Assembly (NCBI GenBank): GCA_035578905.1
Contig: JAQJVL010000680.1
Span: 248,001 to 312,000, forward strand
Direction: 5' to 3'
Length of the DNA stretch: 64,000 bases
DNA from: Stictocephala bisonia
Lineage: Eukaryota > Arthropoda > Insecta > Hemiptera > Membracidae
Positions 13,275 to 23,154 of the stretch are shown one piece after another. The notes beneath the pieces were generated by a model. That model saw only the letters and a list, made by a program, of their open reading frames with translations. It had not been told where the DNA came from and did not search any database. Made by a program: the position numbers and the translations under genes. The stretch's first letter is position 1. Each line of letters begins with the position of its first letter.

Positions 13275-13386
13275 TTTCATTTAATGTTACTTCTCTCTAT
13301 CCTAATATACCAATAAAAGAAGCTCTTGAAGTTACTAAAACTTGGTTAACATCTCAAAATTTAAGAAATCCATCAATTGAAGAGAA

Positions 13387-14340
13387 TCCTTCCGTGTAAA
13401 ATACGTGAAGAAGTTGTTTATCAACGCAACTCCTCCCTTATTTCTTAATCAATTTAAACGGTTGGAGTGTCAAACAATTTGCCTATGGTCGTAGTTGTGC
13501 AATAAGGTATTAATTCTTCAATATTTTCATCCTGAAGGGTGTGGAAAGCCCTCAAAGTAGGTTTTTCGGCTATAAGAATAACATGAGAATGAACCGAATT
13601 GACATGGTTTTAAATGAACCGAACCGACCAACTGTTCAAATGTAAATAATGATTTCCAAAAAAACAGCTGGAAAGTAAAACAATTGAGTTTATAACAGTG
13701 AGGCGGTTAAATCTTTCATAATGATAAAATAGGAAAGGATGTAAGCATGGCTTTATTCATATTCGATTGTCCGCTCTACTGGACTTGAAGGTTTCAATTG
13801 TAATCTAAAAAATTGTAAGTTACTTTAGTTATTTAATTAACCTTAAGCTGTTAATTAAGTTATTTAATTGTTTACATTCCAACAGCTGTTAACTGTTGGA
13901 ATGTAAACAATGGTGTTTGTAATAGTGAGATGGTTATATCTTTCATAATGTCAAACCAGAGAAGGTTGTAAGCATAGTCTTATTCATATTCGATTGTAGG
14001 GTTCCACTCTACTGAACTTGAAGGTTTCAAATGTAATATTATGCAGTATTATTTTAGTTATTTAATTTATCTTAAGCTGTTAAACAAAAGCAAATGAAAT
14101 TAACATGTTTGAAATACGCTAAGTAGTACCATTGGCTATTTATACTAATAAATAGGTAGCAACGCAAGTATTGTGAGTGAGATGTTGTAAATTAATGTAT
14201 TATTCTTCTAATTGTACGTTATAAGTTAACCTACTATTATTTGCAGTGAACATTCACAGCCCGAGGACGGAGGCCGAGGTGTAACGAGCGCAGCGGGTAA
14301 CGGGGTTGGCACGCAAAGCGTGCAGGGGTGTCACCTAGTA
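13387..14340 (+). mobile_element. Non-autonomous Helitron, copy B, with internal duplication
   Basis: It ends with the hairpin gcacgcaaagcgtgc (14311-14325), 11 nt and CTAG (14337-14340), followed by T-free host sequence 'ta' offset by one. The body matches copies A and C. It is about 250 bp longer because the segment around 13690-13830 (atctttcataatg, attcatattcgattg, ctactggacttgaagg) recurs at about 13935-14040. A palindrome, cattccaacagctgttaact/gttggaatg, lies at the junction (about 13875-13905). The start at TC 13387 is tentative. Confidence 0.7.
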
Positions 14341-14445
14341 TGTTGTTCATACGTTTATTTATGTCCCAGAATACTTTTCAGTTTCCAAACATATATTACA
14401 CAGCGAATATGATAAAGGGCGTGACACCCACATATTTAGTGAAAT

Positions 14446-14740
14446 GAATGCATGAAAATCGCGCCCTGTGTAAATCGCGCCCCATCAAAAATCTGGGTAA
14501 ATCGCGCCCTGTCTACCTGAACCTCTTGAGTCACGGGCCGCGAGCGTCACTTGACAGCCGTTTCATAAGGGGAATGAGCGGGAATGGCCCACCTCCCGGT
14601 TTATCCCTGGTAGCTTTCTCTTTAGTATTTTAACCTAACCTAACCTAACCTATGAATGGATAAAGTGCGAAAGGTTAATATTGTGCTAATTGACGTTGAC
14701 GAGGGTTGGCGTGACGACGCATGGGGCGCGATTTACAGGT
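14446..14740. repeat. Inverted repeat of taaatcgcgcccc motifs; short (CCTAA)n
   Basis: 'taaatcgcgccc' occurs three times between about 14457 and 14520 and in inverted form (atggggcgcgatttaca) near 14720-14736, so the ends can fold back as a small MITE would. A run equivalent to (CCTAA)4 lies at 14631-14651. That is the insect telomere motif TTAGG on the other strand, but the run is too short to claim a telomeric origin. Confidence 0.5.
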
Positions 14741-16106
14741 TACCAGTGAAACAGCGGTCTAGATGACAGGAAAAATAATGAGGATGAATCATTTAATCAA
14801 ATATGGGGGACAACTTGATACTGACCTTCCTGTTGCAATATGTACATGGCAAACACTAACTTAAAAATGTAAAATTCTCAATAGGGCAAAGACTAATTTT
14901 ATAGGTTTATATGACTCCTGACACTTTACTTTGAGATAATGATTTGAGTTTTACATTAATAAATGCAGTATATGTAAATGTTTACTGTGAACATTTGTTA
15001 TACCCTTTGTAACAACATGCCAATATTGGCAAACGAAGGTTTAATTAGGGACTGATTATGAATTGAACAAAACAATAACGCTTCAGTAGCTAGAATGCCC
15101 AAAGAGGACATCAGTTTATGTTGACATATAAACTATCCTATAAATGAAGAGATCTTTAAAATAGTTACTTGTATATATATAACATATTGCTATGAATTAC
15201 TCTGAAAAAATTAATTGTAGTAAAAAAGTTCAAAGTAAGATGTTAGATAAATCTAACAGTTCTTGACATTTGTTTGGTTCCCATTATTAGTATTGTCTAG
15301 AGTCACGTTCATTGTTAGCCTTCTGTAACACTTATAGTAGTAATGCGCATTCACGTACAAACATTTTAACGTTAGGTAATTAACACAAATAATATAAATC
15401 ATTTCTAAAATTTTCAAAATTGTGTAAAATTGTTTGAGAGCACAATATATAAATAAAGAAGTAGATCTAAACACGTACACTATTGACACCATTATTAATT
15501 GGTCAGTAGCCTTTTTGGTTAAAGCCCAGCTTCATAAGATAAAGGTTCTCAGTTCGCTCCCAATTAGAATCGTAACATCTTTTGAAAGGCATCAGCTGAT
15601 AATCACCGGCCGTTCATTTGTCATTGGGCTATTAATTAATGACACTTTCTAAGGAATAGTCGGCCTTAGTTTGTAACAATGACTACATTCACTCATTTAC
15701 ACTCCTCACACTCATTCCAAATCCATATTCGCCCATATCTTAACGATCGGCGTCTTAAGAATGATAAAAAAATATTTCATTTTAAACTTTAACATTTATA
15801 ATGTGATTGTGATAAAAGTAAATATTTAGCTATTTGATTGTTCTTACCAAACCCTTAAAGGTTTATCTATAGTATAGGTAGTCCTAATATAGACTACATA
15901 TTTTTAAATTATAAATAGAAACTGTTTAAATAATTATAATTTAACCGTGCCAATGTTTATACACTAATATATTCATTTATACGTTTAAATAAATTTAGTA
16001 CAAAAACGGGATATTTGTTACGTTATATTAATTAATGCACGTTGCTAAGAAATTATACATGTTCTAAAGTAACTAAATACTTGAAAATTGTCTAAAATAT
16101 TGAGCA
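14741..16106. other. No gene recognised
   Basis: AT-rich. The overlapping opposite-strand frames at 15253-15492 and 15434-15652 have low-complexity composition and no recognisable domain. Confidence 0.4.
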
Positions 16107-16802
16107 TCCCTATATATGAAGCGTTTTTTGTAAACGCAACTCCTCCCTTATTTCTTGACCAATTTAAACTGTCGAGGTATGAAAAGATTTGCCTCTGTTC
16201 GTAGTTATGCGATAAGGTCTTGATTCTTCAGTATTTTTGCCCTGAAGGGTGTGAGAAGGCCTCAAAGTACGTTTTTCGGTCATAAGAATAACATGGAGAG
16301 AGATTTAAATGAACCGAACCGTCCAGCTGTTCAAATGTAAATAATGACTTCCAAAAAACAGCTAAAAAGTAAACGATTGAGTTTATAACAGTGAGGAGGT
16401 TATATCTTTCATAATGATAAAATAGGAAAGGATGTAAGCATGGCTTTATTCATATTCGATTGTCCACTCTACTGGACTTGAAGGTTCCAATTGTAATCTA
16501 AAAAACTGTAAGTTATTTTAGTTATTTAATTAACCTTAAGCTGTTAAAACAAAAATAAATAAAATAAACGTGTTCGAAACAGGCTAAGTAATAGCATTGT
16601 GTAATACTAAAAAAAAAAAAAAAAAAAACATCTAGCAAGCAAATAATGTGAGTGAAATACTGTAAATAAATTTAATATTGTGATTTTACGTTCACCTTCC
16701 ATTGTTTGTAGTGAAAATTACAACCCGAGGGCGGAGGCTGAGTTGTAACGAGCGCAGCAAGTGACGGGGTTTGCACGCGAAGCGTGGATGGGTGTCCTCT
16801 AG
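16107..16802 (+). mobile_element. Non-autonomous Helitron, copy C (best-defined ends)
   Basis: The 5' end is A|TCCCTATATATGAAGCG at 16107, with the expected A before TC. The 3' end shows gcacgcgaagcgtg, a spacer and CTAG at 16799-16802 followed by T. The 696-bp body matches copies A and B and carries an internal poly-A tract near 16610-16628. No coding capacity is present. It probably depends on an autonomous Helitron elsewhere. Confidence 0.8.
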
Positions 16803-17165
16803 TATTGTTGTAATTAGCGATAGCACTAGAACTATCGTAATCCCTCTCTGTGACGTCAAAAAGTCACCTGTCAGATATTATTTTTGAGAAGATATTTGTG
16901 TAGGTCTACTACATTAAAAAAAATACCCTTATCAAACTGTATTCACTTTTGACAAATATAACATGTATATGTTGTAACAATAATATTATTATATCATTAT
17001 AAATAAACAATCCACAGCGAAAATGTTAATTGTATTTTCTGTTTACAAATAAGAATTTTGGAACCCAATTATGAGGAACGATTTCATTTCTTCTTTGAGT
17101 TCTTTATTGAAAATTGTAAATAATTTAAGAAATTCTCAAAAATTTCAATAAAATGCTTTATTATG

Positions 17166-17205
17166 TGAGGCATTTCGCCTACAATGTAGGCATCGTCAGA
17201 CATCA
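17166..17205 (-). ncRNA. Hammerhead ribozyme motif, left arm (opposite strand)
   Basis: The mirror copy on the minus strand has CTGACGA (17199-17193), a perfect GCCTAC-ATT-GTAGGC stem II and GAAA (17176-17173). It then has TGCC-TC instead of GGCC-TC, followed by ACAT for stem I. The change at the first stem III base weakens stem III, so this copy may be less active than the right arm. Confidence 0.6.
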
Positions 17206-17301
17206 ACATAAAATTCTAATTTTAAAGCATTTGTTTTAAAACAAATATTTTAACAATTTTTTAATGTTAAACAAATGTTTTAAAATTAGAATTTTATGTT
17301 G

Positions 17302-17342
17302 ATGTCTGACGATGCCTACATTGGAGGCGAAAGGCCTCACAT
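17302..17342 (+). ncRNA. Hammerhead ribozyme motif, right arm
   Basis: Order of parts: stem I strand ATGT (17302-17305), CTGACGA (17306-17312), stem II GCCTAC...GGAGGC (17314-17328) with an ATT loop and one A.G mismatch, GAAA (17329-17332), GGCC (17333-17336), TC (17337-17338) as the expected cleavage site, and ACAT (17339-17342) pairing with ATGT. This meets the hammerhead consensus CUGANGA / stem II / GAAA / stem III / UH. Stem III is only self-complementary GGCC without a loop, so activity may need a dimer, as described for minimal hammerheads. Confidence 0.7.
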
Positions 17343-17399
17343 AATAAAGCATTTTATTGAAATTTTTGAGAATTTCTTAAATTATTTATGAGGAACGAT

Positions 17400-17945
17400 A
17401 TAAACGTTAATATTTAAGATAATTGTATAAAATACTTTGTACTGATTGAACTTTTGGAATGCCGAGTAGCCTATAGACGTTTAGGCGGGGCTGTTGCAGC
17501 GATGAAGGACGGTTGTCTTGTAAGGCATCATAGTAAACAGCTACAATTAGACATAAAATATTACAGTGTAATATAATACTATAGTTGGTTTTAAGCGATA
17601 GTTAGTTAGCTAAATCATTATTTATCGGCATTCAACATAACCTAATTTGAACATTGATTAACACCAGACATTAGAAACAATAATACAATTGACATAGCTA
17701 TTAAACAATTTAAAAATTTCAAAAGTACATAAATATTTACTAACTAAATTGTATATATATAGCCTACTCTAGAATGTATATTCTAAGTTAGTTTTAGATT
17801 CCATCTTAACTAATTTGCGTTTAATTATGACACAATGATGTAAAAATATAAATATTATTGTGTTTGTAAAGTGTTTGGCGATCTGTGCCTGTATACGAAA
17901 AGTGAGAAAGTTAGTTTATTTAGTGATTGAAATGTACTTAGATTC
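17400..17945. other. AT-rich, nothing recognised
   Basis: No feature could be supported here. Confidence 0.4.
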
Positions 17946-18053
17946 ATGAGAGTGCCTCTTAACCTCATTGCCCTTTTTGAAGAACAAATATTTCCATTTG
18001 TAGTATATTTTCACGACCTTATATATCGGATAGATGAGAAAAATTACAACGAG
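17946..18053 (+). CDS. Candidate exon ending at a consensus splice donor (unrecognised)
   Basis: From ATG 17946 there are 36 codons of fairly complex composition, ending in ...aacgag followed by gtaagc, a consensus 5' splice site at 18054. The peptide has alternating hydrophobic and acidic residues (LIALFEEQIFPF, YFHDLIYRIDEKN) and matches no family I know. It may be a real first exon, a decayed gene or chance. The next candidate coding patch (18377-18665) does not join it in an obvious phase. Confidence 0.2.
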
Positions 18054-18376
18054 GTAAGCAAAATGTTGGTTTTAAAAAAACTACAGTATAAACAGAGCAG
18101 GTTAGCAGGTGTTAAATTGCAGAGAAATCTCTAAATGGTTCTCTTTATCCAAACCTAAAAAATGAACACTACCATCACAATTTACTTTATTATTGTGAAC
18201 TAGAGTACCATCACATTTTTTTAGAGGCGATGCTTAGGTCTTTACTCCGTTTGTATCACAATTTATTGATAGCCACAACTCTACATCATAGGGACCCTTC
18301 ACTGGTTGTTTGTTGAAATTTGGGTGGTGCAAGGCCTTAGATTTAAAATAATTTAATATAATCTGTTTTGATAAAG

Positions 18377-18665
18377 TGTGCATATTATTGCTTGATTTGA
18401 TAAGGATATTACGAATTTGGTTTGGTTATCTCTTAGTTGGGTTAGTGGCGGGAATTATTGCTTACTTCGAAGCCAGATTATTCCCAGAATGGAAGGACAA
18501 CTCCATAGTTAAAAATTTAACAGTTAGTTTTGTATTGTCTAATGTGCTCGGAAATAATCCGTTGCAAGTACGCCTATCCAGCTGTACCAAGATTCCCTGA
18601 GCCACGCTCACATCGTGATCAATGACAGAATTGCTTCCATCCAAAGCACGTATCCTTCTTTGGAC
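18377..18665 (+). pseudogene. Candidate coding remnant with one hydrophobic segment
   Basis: A frame open to 18600 encodes a probable membrane segment (IWFGYLLVGLVAGIIAYF) and then a soluble stretch (EARLFPEWKDN). At the codon before 18560 the sequence reads caa, then a 14-nt gt...ag segment, then ctg. Skipping those 14 nt leads into 33 further open codons that end at tag near 18680. Fourteen nt is too short for a normal intron, so an insertion or old frameshift is likelier. The family is not recognised and no start codon is clear. Confidence 0.22.
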
Positions 18666-19041
18666 CTAGTTAATCAGTAGTGTATATAATTATCTGTTTC
18701 ATAATTATCTGTCTATTTTTTTATGTTCAAATGTTCGTAGCTAAATATATTTTACTTTGCACTCAGCAATGTATCTCCTTTTATTAAATAATTAATTAAT
18801 TTACTAAGTCAATAAGTAAGTAATGTGGCTTTTAACTAACACCTTTTTATCGTTTCATTCCCATCTCGAAGATGTAGACATAAAATTGAAGAAATTTGGA
18901 CATTTCCACTGAAGTTACTAATACAGTATATCTAAACTATTTAACGATTCAAAAAATTAATTTATAGAAACAATAATAGTTGAAGCGAAGTATAGTTACT
19001 AATAAAGAAATATATGTAAACAACGAATGCAAAATAAGGTT

Positions 19042-19265
19042 ATAACAACAGTGTTGGTTCATAGTTGGGGGTATATAACAACAGTGTTGGTTCACAGTTG
19101 GGGGTATATAACAACAGTGTTGGTTCACAGTTGGGGGTATATAACAACAGTGTTGGTTCACAGTTGGGGGTATATAACAACAGTGTTGGTTCACAGTTGG
19201 GGGTGTATAACAACAGTGTTGGTTCACAGTTAGGGGTATATAACAACAGTGTTGGTTCACAGTTG
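19042..19265. repeat. 33-bp tandem repeat, 7 copies
   Basis: 'gtgttggttc' recurs every 33 bp (19051, 19084 and on) with almost no variation. Because 33 is divisible by three and the unit lacks stops in several frames, frames of 68-105 codons open on both strands. Those are repeat artefacts rather than genes. Confidence 0.95.
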
Positions 19266-19269
19266 GCTA

Positions 19270-20500
19270 GTAAACTTTTTATTATGTAGTTGATTTTGAA
19301 AAATTTGTACGGTACGCTTACCATATCGCAGAAGGGCTTCTTTAAAGGAAAACACAAAGTAAATGAACTAAAAAAAGAAAGAAGTATTCAATGGTGCAAT
19401 GTAAGTGGAAAATCGATTAATAATTGTGGTCTAAAAGTTGAACGTTGAACAATGAAGCTACAAAGTTCAGCGTAGGTCTACGTCTAGCGCTAGAACACTA
19501 AAAGCAAGGTAGTGCTGTCAGTTACACTTCAATAAAACACTGTGATCTGCAATTTTTTTACAGTATGAGGAAATAAAAAATGTGAGAACTGTAAGCGACG
19601 TTATTAATATCAACTTATATATTTTATGTGCAGAAAAAAAGGCAACTACAAGTGATTTGTCTATCTGTAGATGTATGTAATTTAAGAACCGCTGAGTTTC
19701 AGAACATTTCACCAGGGATAATAAATTCAATAAATAATAAATAAAAAGATAAACTATCTGAATTGCCGTTTCTCCATTACTTCATGACACTCATGCAGTA
19801 AAAACAAATCTTAAGATGCTTTATATGATAACAATTATCGATGAATAGAAGAATATCCCTGATATAAGTTAAATCTTATCGCACGCAAACCTCCCAACTC
19901 ATAATACAAGCTATAAGGTAACATATTCTATTGACAAAAACTATTTAAGGACATAACAAATACATAAAAAAGATAAAGAGAATGCAAAACGACATGAAAC
20001 TAATAAGAAACAATTAAACACGGCTAAATTTAAAATTAGGTTACACATATATTAGCTAATAAACTTTTTATCATGCAATTGATTTCGAAAGATTTGTACG
20101 CTTATCATATCACAGAAGTTTTCTTCGAATGCTTCATTACAGTGAAACACAAGTAAATTAATTTTAAAAAATTGGGTGCAAGTGGCCTACCAATTACACG
20201 CTTTGAGAAAATGTTCAATATACCAATGTAAGTAAATTTTTGATCTTAATGTAAATGCCTCGAGTGCGTTTAAAGTATAACAAATAACTGACCTGGATTT
20301 GAGTCGTCCTGGAGCCCATGCATAGAAATAACGCAACGGCATAGGTGCACTCGCCGCGAACTAACGTAAACAAATGCAGTGGGGTCGGGACAGGCCTGGC
20401 CTGGGAGAAAGCGTTTTAACCAATGAGCGAAAGTTGATTCACGATTTGAACTTATCGAGCTCGGTTACCATATATTGCAAGTAGAAAGTTGCAGACGTCA
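19270..20500. other. No gene recognised
   Basis: AT-rich. A stretch near 19275-19350 (aactttttattatg...gatttgtacggtacgcttaccatatcgcagaag) is partly repeated near 20062-20120, pointing to an old duplication of the array's right flank. Confidence 0.45.
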
Positions 20501-20504
20501 TTAT

Positions 20505-21640
20505 AACGGACATTCCCTACTCAAGGAATTGCAGCTGAACTGCACCCAGCTGTCTCGGCTTAAATTGCAGATGAACTGCACTAAGCTGTCTCTTCTCTCC
20601 GCTCAACTTGCAGTTGAACTGCACCCATATGTTTCAGCACTAAGTTCAAATTGCAGCTGAACTACACCCAGCGCTCTCGCTCTAAGCTCGAATTGCAGTT
20701 GAACTACACCCAGCGCTCTCGCTCTAAGCTCGAATTGCAGCTGAACTACAACCAAGCTATTAGGGCGCGAATTGCATCCAGACGTCTCGGCTCTCAGCTC
20801 GAATTGAAGCTGTACTGCATCCACCTGTCTCGACACCAGCCCAAATTGCAGCTGAACTGCATCCAGCTGTCTCGACACTAAGCTCGAATTGAAGCTGAAC
20901 TGTAACCAACTGTCTCGGTCTTCGGATCGAAATACAGCTGCACTACACATAGCTGTCTCGACCACCGGTTTTATATGAAGCAAAACTGCACCCAGCTTTC
21001 TTAACTTTCGGCCCAATTTTCAGCTGAACTTCATACAGCTTTCTCGACTCAAGTTTCAGTTGAAATGCACACACTTGTCTCGGCTCTAATTTCAGTTGAA
21101 CTGCACCTATCCGTCTCGACTATCAGCTCGAATCGTAGCTGATCTGCACCCAGCTGTCTCGACTGCCGTCTCTTAATTGCAACTAAACTGCAGCTACTTG
21201 TCTCTACTCTCAGTTCGAATTGTAGCTGAACTGCACTTATCTGTCTCGACTCTCAGCTCGAATTGCAGCTGAAGTACAGCTACCTGTCTCGACTTCCGAC
21301 CCTAATTACAACTGAACTACACCTAGCCGTCTCGACTCTCGTCTCAAATTGCAACTAAACTACACCCAGCTCTCTCGACTGCCGTCTCTAATTGCAACTG
21401 AACTGCAGCTACATGTCTCAACTTCCGGCTCTAATTGCAGTTTAACTGCGCCCAGTTTTCTCGACTCTCGGGTCGAATTGTACCACACCCAGTTTCTTGG
21501 TTCTAGGCCCGAACCATACCCATATGTCCCGGATATATGCTCGAACCTCACCCAACTTCTCAGTTCTAGGCCCGAACTCCACCCAGCTGTTTGGATTATA
21601 TAGTCTTGAATTGCAACTGAATCGCACACAGCTGTCTCGT
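20505..21640. repeat. Diverged ~42-bp tandem array rich in CAGCTG
   Basis: Units read roughly aattgcagctgaactgcacc, cagctgtctcgactctcag, ctcg. Spacing is 42 bp where units are well kept (20651 to 20693). About 25-27 units differ by many substitutions and small indels, so the array is old. Most units contain one or two CAGCTG E-box-type hexamers. Frames of 60-137 codons on both strands are by-products. Confidence 0.88.
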
Positions 21641-21649
21641 TTTTACCGT

Positions 21650-21760
21650 TGCCGCAGAATTTATGTGTACCTGAGTTTGGAGGTTGTTTATCAAGAAACT
21701 AATAAACCTATGAACAATCCAGTCACACATTTCCCCCTTCATTTAATTTTACGTACCGGT
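21650..21760 (+). mobile_element. Fragment of the 921-1459 TIR family
   Basis: 'gtgtacctgagtttggaggt' and 'cctatgaacaatccagtcac' match the left end of the 539-bp TIR element. Only about 110 bp are retained, abutting the 42-bp array. Confidence 0.65.
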
Positions 21761-22480
21761 ACAGTTAATAAAATATAAGTTTTTTTGTAATATATTCTAA
21801 GGTCGTAAGGGTCTAAAATCAAATTTAATTTCTAAATATGTATTATCTAAAAAAATAAATAACATTCCCGATACAAAATTCAGCGGTTCTCTAAATTTTT
21901 ACATATGTTAAAGTTTTACAGTGCAATTTGAACTTTTTGATGAGAGACGAATAATTTTTTATATGTGCCATTACATTTATGTATAATGAACGTGACAACC
22001 GAGGAGATGAAAATGACGATAAATGAATATTTTAAGAGAGGGAGCAAAGATAACAATCGAGGTCGAGGGAAAGTGTAAAGGTCGTCCATGTACGAACTGT
22101 CCTCGAGGAAGCTGCGACTGCACGAGTGTTGTCATTAGCATTAACTATAGCACCGCACTTTCACTTGGGTGTTTTTACTGTATTAAAAAGCAAACATAAC
22201 AATCTAATGACTAAATAGTTTTTAGATGAATTAATTCATTTTAAGATGAACAGCTTAAAATTCTTACAACTTTACAGCCTCAAATGATTATGTGTTTTTA
22301 AACAATTTGTTACGAATTTCTTTTAGCTCGCTGATGTCTGGAGAATATCATCGTCTATACAATGTACGCAAATTGCAAAAACAACCCGTTCGTTAGTAGT
22401 TAAATGTAATGAACAACAACATTTTGTAACTGTCCTGCGAGACAACACTGAAAATATAGGGGGATATACATAGTTTATCC

Positions 22481-22774
22481 CTTATGTAAATTTTAGAACT
22501 TAGGCTTAAGCGGCCGGTGTCATAACTAAAATCTACAGTTTCCGGTGACAACCGCGTCAAGGTACTTTCTACAATATTTACAAGATGACCAGACGTTTCG
22601 CCCATACTGTGATGTGGCATCCTCAGTGGTTTCTCTGAGACTGAGACTCTGAGACCACTGAGGATGCCACATCACAGTATGGGCGAAACGTCTGGTCATC
22701 TTGTAAATATTGTAGATAGTACCTTGACGCGGTTGTCACCGGAAACTGTAGATTTTAGTTACTTATGTAAATTT
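22481..22774. mobile_element. 268-bp inverted-dimer hairpin element with 13-bp TSD
   Basis: The direct repeat cttatgtaaattt lies at 22481-22493 and 22762-22774. The insert (22494-22761) has 29 nt of left-only sequence, a left arm from 22523, a short centre (about 22633-22650, gagactgagactctgag) and a right arm ending exactly at the right TSD. The arms are about 112 bp with a few mismatches. The layout repeats that of 17069-17399 with a different sequence, so these are two members of one class. Each arm carries a hammerhead-like core. Confidence 0.78.
22653..22697 (+). ncRNA. Hammerhead ribozyme motif (second inverted dimer)
   Basis: Stem I GACCA (22653-22657) pairs with TGGTC (22693-22697). 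CTGAGGA lies at 22658-22664. Stem II is GCC (22666-22668) with GGC (22682-22684) plus weaker inner pairs. GAAA is at 22685-22688, a minimal CG stem III at 22689-22690, and TC at 22691-22692 before the cleavage point. All conserved core positions are present. The mirror copy lies on the minus strand at about 22586-22632. The very short stem III suggests weak or dimer-dependent activity. Confidence 0.68.
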
Positions 22775-23150
22775 GTTTGCTCTAATTGTAGATTGACTAA
22801 TAAACAGAAAAATTGCACTTTATTAGGTCTCACTCGGAGCTGTTTCCCCTCTCTCCAGATTAACGGAAAATTGGAGACATCTTGTAAGCTGTCTCTTTCT
22901 CTGTCCAATGCTGTGTGATGATATTCTTGTAAAATCCATATTTCAGTAAATAAACTCGGTTTGCAGATCTACATTCCAACTGTCATCTCCAATGAATGAC
23001 TTTGGTCAGTCCCCTTGAATGACTTCCTTGTTGTTAGCTATCCGTGTTGAAAATGCCAATGACCTAAACCTTGGAAAGATCTTAGGGCTGAACGACCTAT
23101 TCTCGCTATCACTATGTTGTCATTTTTCTATATTTTTTATTTATTTGCCA
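22775..23150. other. No gene recognised
   Basis: A moderately GC-rich patch (22800-22920) contains ctgtttcccctctctccag and similar tracts. The 84-codon frame across it starts inside the hairpin element, and no domain is seen. Confidence 0.35.
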
Positions 23151-23154
23151 GAAA

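Larger units (their letters stand above)
17069..17399. mobile_element. 303-bp inverted-dimer hairpin element with 14-bp TSD
   Basis: A 14-bp direct repeat, ttatgaggaacgat, flanks the insert (17069-17082 and 17386-17399). Between them lie about 34 nt of left-only sequence, then two long inverted arms (from about 17117 and ending at the right TSD) around an AT-rich centre. Each arm encodes a hammerhead-like core, annotated separately. Two inverted monomers with a variable-length TSD fits Penelope-like or retrozyme-like retroelements by family knowledge. No protein is encoded. Confidence 0.75.

Noticed and set aside
14631..14651. Interstitial telomere made of (CCTAA)n
   Set aside because: Only about four units are present, too few to separate from a simple microsatellite.
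18949..19357. Frames of 68-105 codons on both strands with perfect peptide repeats
   Set aside because: They arise because the 33-bp satellite period is divisible by three; no signal, domain or codon bias supports translation.
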